Assembly (NCBI GenBank): GCA_947498415.1
Contig: CANMKB010000005.1
Span: 186,001 to 250,000, forward strand
DNA length: 64,000 nt
Source: an uncultured Paracoccaceae bacterium
GTDB lineage: Bacteria; Pseudomonadota; Alphaproteobacteria; Rhodobacterales; Rhodobacteraceae
Direction of reading: 5' to 3'
Of the stretch, positions 35,957 to 44,387 are shown one piece after another (positions within the stretch are counted from its first letter, which is position 1; each line of letters begins with the position of its first letter). Below the pieces are notes generated by a model. That model searched no databases, was not told the origin of the DNA, and saw nothing but the letters and a program-made list of their open reading frames with translations. Both the position numbers and the translations under genes were made by a program.

Positions 35957-36076
35957 CGCCATTTCATTGGTGTTGGTGGGCCTCGTAAGAGGATTCCTGT
36001 CATTCCGGCGCGGTTCTAACGTTCTGGCCGGGAAGAGGACAACGCCCTTCGAAACCTAAACGAAGGAGATCAGCAG
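35957..36076 (+). promoter_or_regulatory. structured rpsD leader with SD-masking hairpin
   Basis: The leader holds a CCTC-GTAA-GAGG hairpin (35981-35992), a TTCCGGC / GCCGGGAA stem (about 36004-36034), and CCTTCG (36046-36051) / CGAAGG (36061-36066) with a 9-base loop. The last stem covers the ribosome-binding site AAGGAG (36063-36068). S4 represses its own synthesis in other bacteria, so this could be the S4 target, by analogy only. Confidence 0.45.
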
Positions 36077-36697
36077 ATGACAAAAAGAACTGCTGCCAAG
36101 TACAAAATTGACCGCCGTATGGGCGAAAACATCTGGGGCCGTCCTAAGTCTCCAGTAAACCGTCGTGAATATGGCCCAGGTCAGCACGGTCAGCGCCGCA
36201 AAGGTAAAATGTCCGACTTCGGCATTCAGCTGCGTGCAAAGCAGAAGCTGAAAGGCTACTACGGCGACCTGACTGAAAAGCAATTCCGCCGCATCTACGG
36301 CGAAGCTGAGCGTGTTAAAGGCGATACAGGTGAAAACCTGGTAGGTCTGCTCGAGCGCCGTCTGGACGCAGTTGTGTACCGTGCGAAATTCGTTGCAACA
36401 GTTTTTGCTGCACGTCAGTTCGTAAACCACGGCCACGTTCTGGTGAACGGCAAGCGTGTAAACATCCCTTCTTACCGTGTTAAAGAAGGCGACGTGATCG
36501 AAGTACGTGAAAAGTCCAAGCAAATGACAGTTCTGCTGGAAGCGGTTCAATTGCCAGAGCGCGATGTGCCTGACTACATCGATGCGGACCACTCCAAAAT
36601 GACAGCAACTTTCGTTCGCGCACCTGGCCTGTCCGACGTGCCTTACCCAGTTGTTATGGAACCAAACTTGGTTGTTGAATTCTACGCGAAGAACTAA
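36077..36697 (+). CDS. rpsD: 30S ribosomal protein S4
   Basis: S4 is a primary 16S rRNA-binding protein that nucleates 30S assembly. The 206-residue sequence has the S4 N-terminal domain ([40 protein letters not shown]) and the S4 RNA-binding domain ([34 protein letters not shown], shown in part). The zinc-binding Cys cluster found in some S4 proteins is absent, as usual for this group. Codon use is strongly biased, as in a highly expressed gene. It is monocistronic with its own promoter, leader and terminator. Confidence 0.98.
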   Translation: MTKRTAAKYKIDRRMGENIWGRPKSPVNRREYGPGQHGQRRKGKMSDFGIQLRAKQKLKGYYGDLTEKQFRRIYGEAERVKGDTGENLVGLLERRLDAVVYRAKFVATVFAARQFVNHGHVLVNGKRVNIPSYRVKEGDVIEVREKSKQMTVLLEAVQLPERDVPDYIDADHSKMTATFVRAPGLSDVPYPVVMEPNLVVEFYAKN

Positions 36698-36722
36698 TCT
36701 TCGCCGACATTCAAAGAATTTG

Positions 36723-36757
36723 GGCCGTGCTGGATCACCAGCGCGGCCGTTTCTTTT
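36723..36757 (+). terminator. Rho-independent terminator of rpsD
   Basis: An 11-bp stem GGCCGTGCTGG / CCAGCGCGGCC with one G-U pair and an ATCA loop is followed by GTTTCTTTT. Confidence 0.85.
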
Positions 36758-36765
36758 GTGCATTA

Positions 36766-37941
36766 TTAAAGTGCGAAGTCAGTCAGGTAACCTTCGTTTG
36801 CAAGGGGCTCGCCCTGCGCAACCAAAGCACCAAGGCGCCCAACTTCGTCTGCACATTTTGCCCCGGCACCGTTGCCCGCAGTGAGCATGGTGAGCCGATC
36901 CGTTTGACGTTGAACGATTGGGTGGCCAGAGCGGCTAAAAGATGTCACGCAACTGCCCGAACGAATGGATTGATACCGCAGGCTAGGCATCAGTTTGAAT
37001 AGCTCTTCGGCCAACAGGTCTGCGACGGCTGTGTCACCATCACTTTGGAACCATGCTTTCAGATCCTCTGCGGTGTTCAACTCAATATCGTCTGGGTCCC
37101 CACCAATCTTAATGTAGGTCTTTCCGTCTGGATATCGCACGGGCGGCAGGATGTAAGGATCACATCTAGAATTTGGATTGGCGTAAACCACCGACGGCAT
37201 TTGCGCGAGCGTCGCTGTCTCTTCTGCATCAATCTCAATGAAAGCGATTGTACGAGCATAGACCCGAAGCGGCACGGGCGGGATGCCGAAGTTCGACGTG
37301 TTGGAAAAAGCACCACAAGCAACAACACACTGCCCGCCGCGCAATTCCAACCCCTTCTGACAAGTGATAACCGTCAAACGACCTTCATCACGAATAGTTC
37401 TGACTTGTTGGGGGACAACGTGAGCGCCAAGCGATTGCGCAGCACTGATCGCAGCAGCAACATGTTGGCGCGGATTGATCCATCCACCAGTGTTTGTTTC
37501 ATGCAGTGCAAGAATGCCGTTGGGAAATTTGAAATAGGGGAACCGATTGCTGAGCTCTTGACCACGCAAGGCGTCATGTTGGATGTCGCTATCGGCCGCA
37601 ACGTGTTGCGTGTTTTGAATAAATCCGCTTTTTTCACCGTGCTCTGGCCCGGCCATGATCGACCCGACATCATGAAAGAAAGCAATGCCCGTCTGTTTTT
37701 CCAGCTGCCGATAGCGCGCGATTGATGTGCTTGCGAGGCGCGACCAGTCTTGGTTTTTATCCAACCTGCGGGTGATGCGGGCTTGATCGTAGTGACTGGC
37801 AAAAACGCCATCGTGTGTGGTTTTGTCTTGCGGCTCTGCAGGACCAACCAAGGCGACTGAAGCCCCAGTGGCCGCCAAATGCCGGGCTGCGGCGCTGCCC
37901 ATCATACCTGCGCCGACAACAATAAAGTCATAGTGGTCCAT
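36766..37941 (-). CDS. FAD-dependent oxidoreductase (sarcosine oxidase / SolA-like)
   Basis: A 391-residue DAO-superfamily flavoprotein. The N-terminal dinucleotide-binding motif is DFIVVGAGMMGSAAARHLA, and the family pattern continues with ASHYDQARITRR (as in monomeric sarcosine or N-methyltryptophan oxidase, flavin-contact Arg/Tyr region), GWINPRQHVAA and the C-terminal FSRSGHPIVQRQ...TAGNGAGAKCADEVGRLGA. The Cys in GNGAGAKCADE lies where the covalent FAD Cys of SolA/MSOX is found nearby, but I cannot be sure it is the same residue. AAGGG before ATG 37941 sets the start, dropping nine residues of the longer frame. The amine substrate is unknown. It follows an AraC regulator by 79 bp. Confidence 0.85.
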   Translation of the reverse strand: MDHYDFIVVGAGMMGSAAARHLAATGASVALVGPAEPQDKTTHDGVFASHYDQARITRRLDKNQDWSRLASTSIARYRQLEKQTGIAFFHDVGSIMAGPEHGEKSGFIQNTQHVAADSDIQHDALRGQELSNRFPYFKFPNGILALHETNTGGWINPRQHVAAAISAAQSLGAHVVPQQVRTIRDEGRLTVITCQKGLELRGGQCVVACGAFSNTSNFGIPPVPLRVYARTIAFIEIDAEETATLAQMPSVVYANPNSRCDPYILPPVRYPDGKTYIKIGGDPDDIELNTAEDLKAWFQSDGDTAVADLLAEELFKLMPSLRYQSIRSGSCVTSFSRSGHPIVQRQTDRLTMLTAGNGAGAKCADEVGRLGALVAQGEPLANEGYLTDFAL

Positions 37942-38020
37942 CGGAGAGCCCTTAAAATCCACGATCAATCATGATCTTAGGCTAGCCACAGGCCGTGCGC
38001 AGGTGCAAGGCGTGTGTCAC

Positions 38021-38779
38021 TCAGTCAGGGCCAAAACTGTCACGATATTCGCTGGGAGTCTGCCCCGTAAAGTCGCGGAAAGCAGCATTAAAGGCCGACA
38101 CCGATGAATAGCCAACAGCCAAGGCCACTTGTGTGATTTGCATATCTTCTTGGGCCAAAAATTCGATTGCGCGGGTCATCCGTAGGCGGCGCAAGCTTTG
38201 TCGCCATGTCATGCCCATTTCCTCAGCGAATTTCCGTGCCAAAGAGCGTGGGCTGGTCCCGATCTTCGCGGCGATGTTTTCAAACACCGGTTCCCCATCA
38301 ATTTGCATCGCGGTGAGTTCCAAGGCTTTGCGCATGAGATCGGTTTTTCCCGTGGGCAATCCGCTGGGGGAGGGCGTTTCAGCCAACCGCCATGTCACAC
38401 GGGCAAGCGTTTCAAACAGCCCACCGCTGTAGTCGTCCCACGTGTGGTCTGGGCCAAACTCACTACAGGCCAGAATCATTTCGCGTGCCAGTGAAGACAT
38501 CTCAAACACGGTTAGGGTTTGTTTCGGCGCAGGAAAGTATGCCGGGTCAAACAAGACTGAACAGGCGAAAAGATTCTGCGGCATCGCCACTGTGATTTCG
38601 CGCCCCGCGTGGATCAACGCAGCACGGGCCGGTGGAAGTGTCCAGCCGTATCCGTTTGCCTCAAGGCGCATGGCCCCTTTTGCGGCATACAAAAGATAGT
38701 GGCGATCCATAACCAGAACCTTTGGAGGTTCTGGTGTGAAGTCTTTGCTAAAGCAATAGGCCGGCGGTGTGTTGATCAT
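38021..38779 (-). CDS. AraC-family transcriptional regulator
   Basis: A 252-residue regulator with an N-terminal cupin-like sensing domain (YLLYAAKGAMRLEANGYGWTLPPARAALIHAG) and a C-terminal pair of helix-turn-helix units: PVFENIAAKIGTSPRSLARKF and MQITQVALAVGYSSVSAFNAAFRDFTGQTPSEYR (in two parts), the AraC/XylS signature. It lies in a leftward run methyltransferase-ABM-AraC-FAD oxidoreductase, so these genes are its first candidates for control. The effector is unknown. Confidence 0.92.
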   Translation of the reverse strand: MINTPPAYCFSKDFTPEPPKVLVMDRHYLLYAAKGAMRLEANGYGWTLPPARAALIHAGREITVAMPQNLFACSVLFDPAYFPAPKQTLTVFEMSSLAREMILACSEFGPDHTWDDYSGGLFETLARVTWRLAETPSPSGLPTGKTDLMRKALELTAMQIDGEPVFENIAAKIGTSPRSLARKFAEEMGMTWRQSLRRLRMTRAIEFLAQEDMQITQVALAVGYSSVSAFNAAFRDFTGQTPSEYRDSFGPD

Positions 38780-38806
38780 GTTGGCATCCTAGCGCGATGG
38801 TTCACA

Positions 38807-39100
38807 TCAGGCGATAGGTTCTGCTGTATAGCGCCTTGAAGATGGGGGCTGGGTCATCAAAGGAAACAGCACCTCGCCCATACGCTTGAAACCATCAGAG
38901 GCCAAATAAGCAGCAAACCCGGTTTCGCTTTGCCATTCATGAACAACACCAACGTGAGTGGGATCCTCTGGGTTAGAATGTGGACGGTAAGTTAAGTTTT
39001 CAGAATTTGCTCGAACGCCTCTTGCTTCGCTTAGCAAGACGTCCAAAGCTTTTTGTTGGTCTTCGGCTTTGACGTGAAAATCAACGATGGCAACGATCAT
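38807..39100 (-). CDS. antibiotic biosynthesis monooxygenase (ABM) domain protein
   Basis: A 97-residue ferredoxin-like protein: MIVAIVDFHVKAEDQQKALDVLL, then SENLTYRPHSNPEDPTHVGVVHEWQSETGFAAYLASDGFKRM (in part). The pattern, strand, helix, Y-R strand, then VxxExW and a H/D-x-F helix, is that of ABM/YgiN quinol- or polyketide-type oxygenases without a cofactor. AAGGAG lies 6 bases before ATG 39100. The gene overlaps the methyltransferase end by 20 bases, so translation is coupled. Substrate unknown. Confidence 0.85.
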   Translation of the reverse strand: MIVAIVDFHVKAEDQQKALDVLLSEARGVRANSENLTYRPHSNPEDPTHVGVVHEWQSETGFAAYLASDGFKRMGEVLFPLMTQPPSSRRYTAEPIA

Positions 39101-39713
39101 GGATTGCTCCTTTTGGTTTTTCAAAGATGTAACCTTGTGACACGCGGGCAGGGACGCCTGTCTGGTAAGGGACGATTGAGACCAGTTTCAGGCCGGCACG
39201 CTGGCCCATGCCCTTCATTTGGTCTGCACTGAACCAACGATGTTGCCAGCGTAGCCAAATCACCCACTGGCAAAGGTGGGGCTTGGAGACGGATAAAATC
39301 ACGTGCCCGCCCGGGCGGGTGATACGGGCCACATCCGCAAGCGCATTGGCGGCGTTAGGGCAATGTTCGATGACGTGTGCGCAAAGTGTGAGGTCAAAGA
39401 GCTGTGCAGGCACAAATTCGGCGAGATCACAGCACTCGGCGACCGCCTCGTGGCCATGCAGGCGGAGTGCCTTTTGTGCCTGTTGCAGCATGGGCTTTGA
39501 TTGATCCAACAACGTGAACTGGGCGTTTGTGCCTTTGGCCATGATATAAGCTTGTGACAGTGCTCCGCTTCCACTGCCCACGTCGCAAATCAACCCGGTT
39601 GAAACATGAGGCGCTTGTGTTGCCAAGCTGCGGTAGGCTGCGGGAAATCCTAGTTCTGATATCAGCCCGCTCCACTTGGGGGCTATGCGATCATATCGTT
39701 TCACAAGGTCCAT
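39081..39713 (-). CDS. class I SAM-dependent methyltransferase
   Basis: A 210-residue soluble methyltransferase. Motif I is LICDVGSGSGALSQAY, motif II-like acidic strand FTLLDQSKPMLQQA, then AECCDLAEFVP, LTLCAHVIEHCPNAANALADVARITRPGGHVILSVS (in part), the usual Rossmann order of a UbiE/Mtf11-type enzyme. Length and sequence do not identify the acceptor. It overlaps the ABM gene downstream and is the first gene of the leftward cluster; hisC lies divergent across 164 bp. Confidence 0.88.
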   Translation of the reverse strand: MDLVKRYDRIAPKWSGLISELGFPAAYRSLATQAPHVSTGLICDVGSGSGALSQAYIMAKGTNAQFTLLDQSKPMLQQAQKALRLHGHEAVAECCDLAEFVPAQLFDLTLCAHVIEHCPNAANALADVARITRPGGHVILSVSKPHLCQWVIWLRWQHRWFSADQMKGMGQRAGLKLVSIVPYQTGVPARVSQGYIFEKPKGAIHDRCHR

Positions 39714-39877
39714 TCTGGCCTCCTTTGGCTTAAGCCCACTGTAGAAAATCGAAAGAGGTGTGCCTTGCGCGCATCGGACAGAAAATTGCGTCTATCGGAC
39801 AAACTCGGTGAGGCGAAAGGCGCTGGCCTTGTGTTTCACACGCGGATAGAACGATCAGGCTTTAAAGGAGAACCCGA

Positions 39878-40963
39878 ATGAGCCGCATCGCTCCGCAACC
39901 CGGCATTATGGAGATCGCCCTGTACCAAGGCGGTCAGTCCTCTGTTGAGGGTGTGACGGATATCGTCAAACTGTCGTCTAACGAAAATCCTTATGGTTCA
40001 AGCGATTCTGCCAAAGAGGCGTATCGCACCTCTGGTTTAAACCTGCATCGCTACCCAGGCACCGATCATGCAAGCCTGCGCCATGCGATTGCAGAGGTGC
40101 ATGGTCTGACAGCCGAGAACATTATTTGTGGCGTTGGCTCGGACGAAGTGTTGCAGTTCATTACTCAGTCCTTTGCAGGCCCGGGGGATGAGGTGATTTA
40201 CACCGAGCATGGGTTTTCCATGTATCCGATCCTCGCCCACGCATGCGGCGCGACCCCTGTTAAGGTCAAAGAACGCGAACGCGTTGTGGATGTCGATGCG
40301 ATCCTGAAGGCTTGCAACAAAAAGACCCGTATTGTGTTTATCGCCAATCCCGCCAACCCAACGGGCACGATGATTGGCGCGAACGAAGTGGCGCGTTTGG
40401 CCGACGGGCTGCCCAAAGGTGCTTTGCTGGTGCTGGATGGGGCCTATGCCGAATATGTCGAAGGCTACGACGGCGGCGCAGCCCTTGTGGAAGGACGCGA
40501 CAATGTCATCATGACGCGCACATTCTCTAAGATTCACGGCCTTGGCGGTTTGCGGATTGGTTGGGGCTATGCGCCGAAAGACATCATTGATGTCTTGAAC
40601 CGCGTTCGCCAGCCGTTCAACCTATCTGACATTCAACTCAACGTGGCTGAGGCTGCCGTGCGCGACACGAATTTTGTGGAAAAGTGCCGTGTCGACAATG
40701 CGCGTATGCGTGCCTGGCTGGCCGAGGCTTTGGCAGAGCTGGGTGTGCCCTCTGACACCTCTTGTGCGAACTTTATTCTAGCGCGATTTGCGTCAGAACA
40801 AGAGGCCACAGATTGCGATGAATATTTGAAAACCAAAGGGGTGATCGTGCGCAAGGTGGCAGGCTATGGGCTTCCGAATTGTCTACGCATCACTGTTGGT
40901 GATGAATCTGGATGCCGTCGTGTGGCCCACGCCGTAAAAAGCTTTAAGGAACAAGCTGTATGA
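39878..40963 (+). CDS. hisC: histidinol-phosphate aminotransferase
   Basis: A PLP enzyme of aminotransferase class I/II, 361 residues. It starts [21 protein letters not shown] and has [36 protein letters not shown], the aldimine lysine in [19 protein letters not shown], and a C-terminal ITVGDE (substrate Arg in LRITVG). HisC makes histidinol phosphate; its overlap with a prephenate/arogenate dehydrogenase suggests that this copy also, or mainly, serves phenylalanine and tyrosine synthesis. GGAG precedes the ATG. Stop and next start overlap (ATGA). Confidence 0.94.
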   Translation: MSRIAPQPGIMEIALYQGGQSSVEGVTDIVKLSSNENPYGSSDSAKEAYRTSGLNLHRYPGTDHASLRHAIAEVHGLTAENIICGVGSDEVLQFITQSFAGPGDEVIYTEHGFSMYPILAHACGATPVKVKERERVVDVDAILKACNKKTRIVFIANPANPTGTMIGANEVARLADGLPKGALLVLDGAYAEYVEGYDGGAALVEGRDNVIMTRTFSKIHGLGGLRIGWGYAPKDIIDVLNRVRQPFNLSDIQLNVAEAAVRDTNFVEKCRVDNARMRAWLAEALAELGVPSDTSCANFILARFASEQEATDCDEYLKTKGVIVRKVAGYGLPNCLRITVGDESGCRRVAHAVKSFKEQAV

Positions 40964-41886
40964 GCCAAGCCAGCACCGCCGTTTACAATCGCGTCGCCCT
41001 GATCGGTCTGGGGTTGATTGCTTCATCGATGTGTTGGGCGATGAAGCGGGCCGGGTTGGCTGAAGAGATCACGGGATATGCGCGCAGTGCAGAAACCCGT
41101 GAAACCGCACGCAAAATCGGATTGTGTGATCGTGTATGTGAGACCGCCTTAGATGCTGTCAAAGATGCTGATCTGGTTGTGCTTTGTGTGCCGGTCGGCG
41201 TTATGGGCGCTGTCGCCGCCGAAATTGCGCCTGCTCTAAAGGCTGGTGCGACAGTATCTGATGTAGGTTCTGTCAAAAAACACGTCATCGAAGTCGTAGC
41301 GCCGCATCTGCCTGAAAACGTGCATTTTGTTCCGGCGCACCCGCTAGCAGGGACTGAACATTCAGGTCCAGAGGCCGGTTTTGCAGAGTTATTTGACAAC
41401 CGTTGGTGTCTACTTGTTACGGATGACACCACCGATCGGTCTGCCGTTAACAAACTGACCGAACTGTGGAAGGGCATGGGGTCAAACGTTGATGAGATGG
41501 ATGCCGAGCATCATGATCTTGCCTTGGCCGTCACCTCTCACACCCCGCACTTAATTGCCTACACCATGGTGGGCGTGGCCGATGATCTGCGCCGTGTGTC
41601 TGAAAGCGAAGTGATCAAATACTCAGCTTCTGGGTTTCGCGATTTCACACGTATTGCGGCAAGCGATCCAACCATGTGGCGCGACGTGTTTCTAACCAAC
41701 AAAGAAGCCACTTTGGAAATCTTAGGCCGCTTCACCGAAGAGCTTTTCGCCCTTCAACGTGCAATCCGCACAGGCGACGGCGAACATTTGCACGACTATT
41801 TTACCCGCACACGTGCCATTCGTCGTGGTATCATCGAGGCTGGTCAGGATACGGACGCACCAGATTTTGGGCGGGGCAACGGTTAA
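40960..41886 (+). CDS. tyrC: prephenate/arogenate dehydrogenase
   Basis: A 308-residue NAD(P)-dependent dehydrogenase that oxidatively decarboxylates prephenate or arogenate on the way to tyrosine. It has the Rossmann motif [57 protein letters not shown] (the HPxxGxxxxG active-site loop) and [12 protein letters not shown]. No chorismate mutase or ACT domain is fused. The gene overlaps hisC by 4 bases, and the two enzymes together can convert prephenate to tyrosine through either order of steps. Confidence 0.92.
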   Translation: MSQASTAVYNRVALIGLGLIASSMCWAMKRAGLAEEITGYARSAETRETARKIGLCDRVCETALDAVKDADLVVLCVPVGVMGAVAAEIAPALKAGATVSDVGSVKKHVIEVVAPHLPENVHFVPAHPLAGTEHSGPEAGFAELFDNRWCLLVTDDTTDRSAVNKLTELWKGMGSNVDEMDAEHHDLALAVTSHTPHLIAYTMVGVADDLRRVSESEVIKYSASGFRDFTRIAASDPTMWRDVFLTNKEATLEILGRFTEELFALQRAIRTGDGEHLHDYFTRTRAIRRGIIEAGQDTDAPDFGRGNG

Positions 41887-41898
41887 AGGGTAAAGTTA

Positions 41899-42711
41899 AT
41901 GAGGCTCAAGGCTGGGGTAGTGCTGGCATTGCTCGTAAGTGCCGCGGCGGCGGGCGCCAATCCGCCCGCATCGTCGTTGCGCCCTGTGATTAAACAAGAT
42001 GTATTTCCCGTAGCGCTCAGCCATTTCGCGCCAAGCCGGTCTATTCGGCCTCGATTGCGCCCGGCTCAGCCAACAGTGCGCCCGTCGCAAAGTGCCTCAT
42101 TGGCGCAGCCTTTGCTCAATGCGTCAAAACTAAAGCCCCAAAAGAAGAAAGAAGCCAAGCTGACCCGCACCTCTTCGGGCCAAAAGATCGTTCGGCTGTG
42201 TCGCGACCGTAGTATTCAAGGGACCGAAGTTGGGCGCGTACCAGCGAAGCTGCGCGGGTGTGGAGTCGCTAATGCGGTGAAAGTATATGCGGTCTCAGGT
42301 GTGCGCCTGAGCAGCCCGGTTGTTATGGATTGCGATACCGCGAAAACGTTAAACTCTTGGGTCGACGGCGGCATGTCGCGTGCGGTTGGTCGCACTGGCG
42401 GTGGCGTTACAAAGATTCAGGTTGCCGCAGGTTACGCTTGTCGCACACGAAATAGCCGTCCTGGGGCTAAGATTTCCGAACATGGCAAAGGCAAAGCCAT
42501 TGATATTGGCGGCTTTCACCTTGCGGACGGGGGGCGAATCTCTGTGTTGAAAGACTGGGGGCGCGGCAAAAAAGGGCGCATTCTTCGTAAAATGCATAAA
42601 TCTGCCTGCGGCCCTTTTGGCACCGTTTTGGGCCCGGAAAGTGATCGTTTCCACAAAGATCACTTCCATTTCGACACAGCACGGCATCGCGGCGGATCGT
42701 ATTGCCGATAA
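41899..42711 (+). CDS. extensin-like family protein
   Basis: A 270-residue exported protein. A short signal-like start (LKAGVVLALLVSAAAAGANPP) is followed by a Pro/Arg-rich linker to about residue 95 and a C-terminal extensin-like domain: LCRDRSIQGTEVGRVPAKLRGCGVANAVKV, YACRTRNSRPGAKISEHGKGKAIDIGGF and FGTVLGPESDRFHKDHFHFDTA. The HxxGxAIDIxGF and DxxHxDHFHxD blocks are zinc-peptidase-like (related to D-Ala-D-Ala carboxypeptidase folds), with paired Cys residues. Envelope role likely; no substrate known. It starts 12 bp after tyrC. Confidence 0.88.
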   Translation: MRLKAGVVLALLVSAAAAGANPPASSLRPVIKQDVFPVALSHFAPSRSIRPRLRPAQPTVRPSQSASLAQPLLNASKLKPQKKKEAKLTRTSSGQKIVRLCRDRSIQGTEVGRVPAKLRGCGVANAVKVYAVSGVRLSSPVVMDCDTAKTLNSWVDGGMSRAVGRTGGGVTKIQVAAGYACRTRNSRPGAKISEHGKGKAIDIGGFHLADGGRISVLKDWGRGKKGRILRKMHKSACGPFGTVLGPESDRFHKDHFHFDTARHRGGSYCR

Positions 42712-42714
42712 ACC

Positions 42715-43701
42715 CTAGCGCAGTTGCAAAATGGGGGCTGGACCAAGTGGCAGCAGCCCAACAAAGGTCTGCCCACGTTTGAATGTTAGCGTGATGTCGA
42801 TGTTCTTTTCTGAACCTGACAGGGATGCAAACAACGAGAGGCCTTGCTCCAGCGTCTCAAGCGCGATGGGTTCAAATTGTTGGCTTTCTCGTGCCATGGC
42901 AATCATGTCTTGCCAGTTTTCGGCGCGCAGTGTCAGGTCACCCTCGGGCCGACCTTGAGCATCAATTTGCAAATCTGCCGCGGCTTGAAACAACAACTCT
43001 CCCCAATGGGCACGCGCCGTTGTGATCTTGATCGCAGTGGGTTGTGGGCGCCGCTGTTCAATCGCTCTCATATCCCAAGGCGCGTCGAAACTTGCGGAAA
43101 TGTCCACGTTTAAAGCGCTCATGGTTTCAGGCAGCAAATCATTGCGAAGCGATTTGGGAGGGGCCACGCCTTCGCCGACCAGCGCAAATTGGTAGCTGTT
43201 TACGTAACCGTCCGTTTTACGCAACGCCAATCGAAACGCATCTGCACCAAGGTTCCAACCCATGTCAGATAACAGCGAGACATTTTGAGTCGCAAAATTT
43301 GCGCGATCAAGCGGAAGATGTGCTGCAGGCTGCACAACAAGTGAGGCACGCATATCCTCAGATGTGACGTCGATCTTTTGATAAGGCGTCGCGATCTGTT
43401 GCGTGGGCGACCATTGCGCAATCAGGTGATTGGGGCGGTAAGATAAGGCAAAAAGTTGAAAGCTATCGGCCATCCAAGCCACAGCTGCGTTCTGATCGGC
43501 CAGCGCGATGTCGCGAAACACGGTATCAATCCGGTTTGGAAAGCCCCGTACCTCAAGATCTGAATATTCTGCCTGCCAGCCTTGCGCTCGGCGGTCTTCG
43601 AACCAGGTGGTATAGGCGGTTTTTGCCCCCTGCGCCGCAACGAACCAATAGGTGAACCATGCCGCCGAAGCGAGGAGAATAACGATTAAAAGACGTTTCA
43701 C
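42715..43701 (-). CDS. DUF2125 domain protein
   Basis: A 328-residue protein with an N-terminal TM or signal anchor (LLIVILLASAAWFTYWFVAA) and a long periplasmic beta-rich region: FEDRRAQGWQAEYSDLEVRGFPNRIDTVF, DSFQLFALSYRPNHLIAQW, PLRVVQ-like strands. The W-x-x-x-Y-x-x-L-x-V-x-G-F-P-x-R-I-D pattern is the DUF2125 mark. The longer frame from 43767 is not needed: AAGGGA lies 7 bases before a GTG at 43701 (VKRLLIVILL). Function unknown. It leaves 76 bp to the divergent ChaC-like gene. Confidence 0.85.
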   Translation of the reverse strand: MKRLLIVILLASAAWFTYWFVAAQGAKTAYTTWFEDRRAQGWQAEYSDLEVRGFPNRIDTVFRDIALADQNAAVAWMADSFQLFALSYRPNHLIAQWSPTQQIATPYQKIDVTSEDMRASLVVQPAAHLPLDRANFATQNVSLLSDMGWNLGADAFRLALRKTDGYVNSYQFALVGEGVAPPKSLRNDLLPETMSALNVDISASFDAPWDMRAIEQRRPQPTAIKITTARAHWGELLFQAAADLQIDAQGRPEGDLTLRAENWQDMIAMARESQQFEPIALETLEQGLSLFASLSGSEKNIDITLTFKRGQTFVGLLPLGPAPILQLR

Positions 43702-43777
43702 GCGTTGGTCCCTTTGCAGCTGTCTTGGATTGGTGTTTAAAGGCGCAACACGAAATTCTCCAGACATGGAATGAGAA

Positions 43778-44323
43778 ATGGCACTTTGGGTCTTTGGCTA
43801 TGGGTCTTTGCTGTGGAACCCTGGCTTTGAGCACGTTGAAACCTTGGTGGCGCGTTTGCCGGGGTGGCATCGCAGTTTCTGCATGTCGTCGATTCATCAC
43901 CGTGGCACAGTCGACCACCCGGGTTTGGTTCTGGCATTGGATGCCGCCGAAGGGGCAAGCTGTCAGGGCCTAGCATTGCGCGTTAAACCAGGGACGGAAG
44001 ACGCTGCGATGGCGGAATTGCGTGAGCGTGAATTGGTGTCTTCGGCCTATTTGGAAAAGAATCTTTCTGTCATCTTGAGTGACGGGCGCGAGGTCGAAGC
44101 CGTGACCTATGTGATCGACACCGGCCATGATCAATATTGCCACCATACTTTGGAAAAGCAGGCCGAGATCATCACATCTGCTGTCGGCGGGCGTGGGCCG
44201 AACACCGAATATCTGTATAATACGGCGACGCACCTGACGGATTTGGGCATTCAAGACCCAGAACTCGACTGGCTTGCTGCGCGGGTGCGGGAGCTAAAAG
44301 CACAGCAGCCGCAGAACACCTAA
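43778..44323 (+). CDS. gamma-glutamylcyclotransferase, ChaC-like
   Basis: A 181-residue protein starting WVFGYGSLLWNPGFEH, the glycine-rich YGSLLW substrate loop of ChaC-type enzymes that cleave glutathione to 5-oxoproline and Cys-Gly. The body has ARLPGWHRSFCM, GTVDHPGLVLALDAAEGASCQGLAL and an RERELVSSAYLEK block that holds the catalytic Glu. It is shorter than E. coli ChaC but ordinary for the family. The neighbouring DUF2125 gene is divergent. Confidence 0.88.
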   Translation: MALWVFGYGSLLWNPGFEHVETLVARLPGWHRSFCMSSIHHRGTVDHPGLVLALDAAEGASCQGLALRVKPGTEDAAMAELRERELVSSAYLEKNLSVILSDGREVEAVTYVIDTGHDQYCHHTLEKQAEIITSAVGGRGPNTEYLYNTATHLTDLGIQDPELDWLAARVRELKAQQPQNT

Positions 44324-44387
44324 GTTTGACCGAATAATCCTTGGCACATGCGGCGCGTCAACGTAGTGTGTCCAAAGGAAAATAACA

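Noticed and set aside
36056..36763. 235-codon open frame antisense to rpsD
   Set aside because: It is a shadow of the biased codons of rpsD, with Cys/Phe/Val-rich translation and no ribosome-binding site. The rpsD frame is certain.
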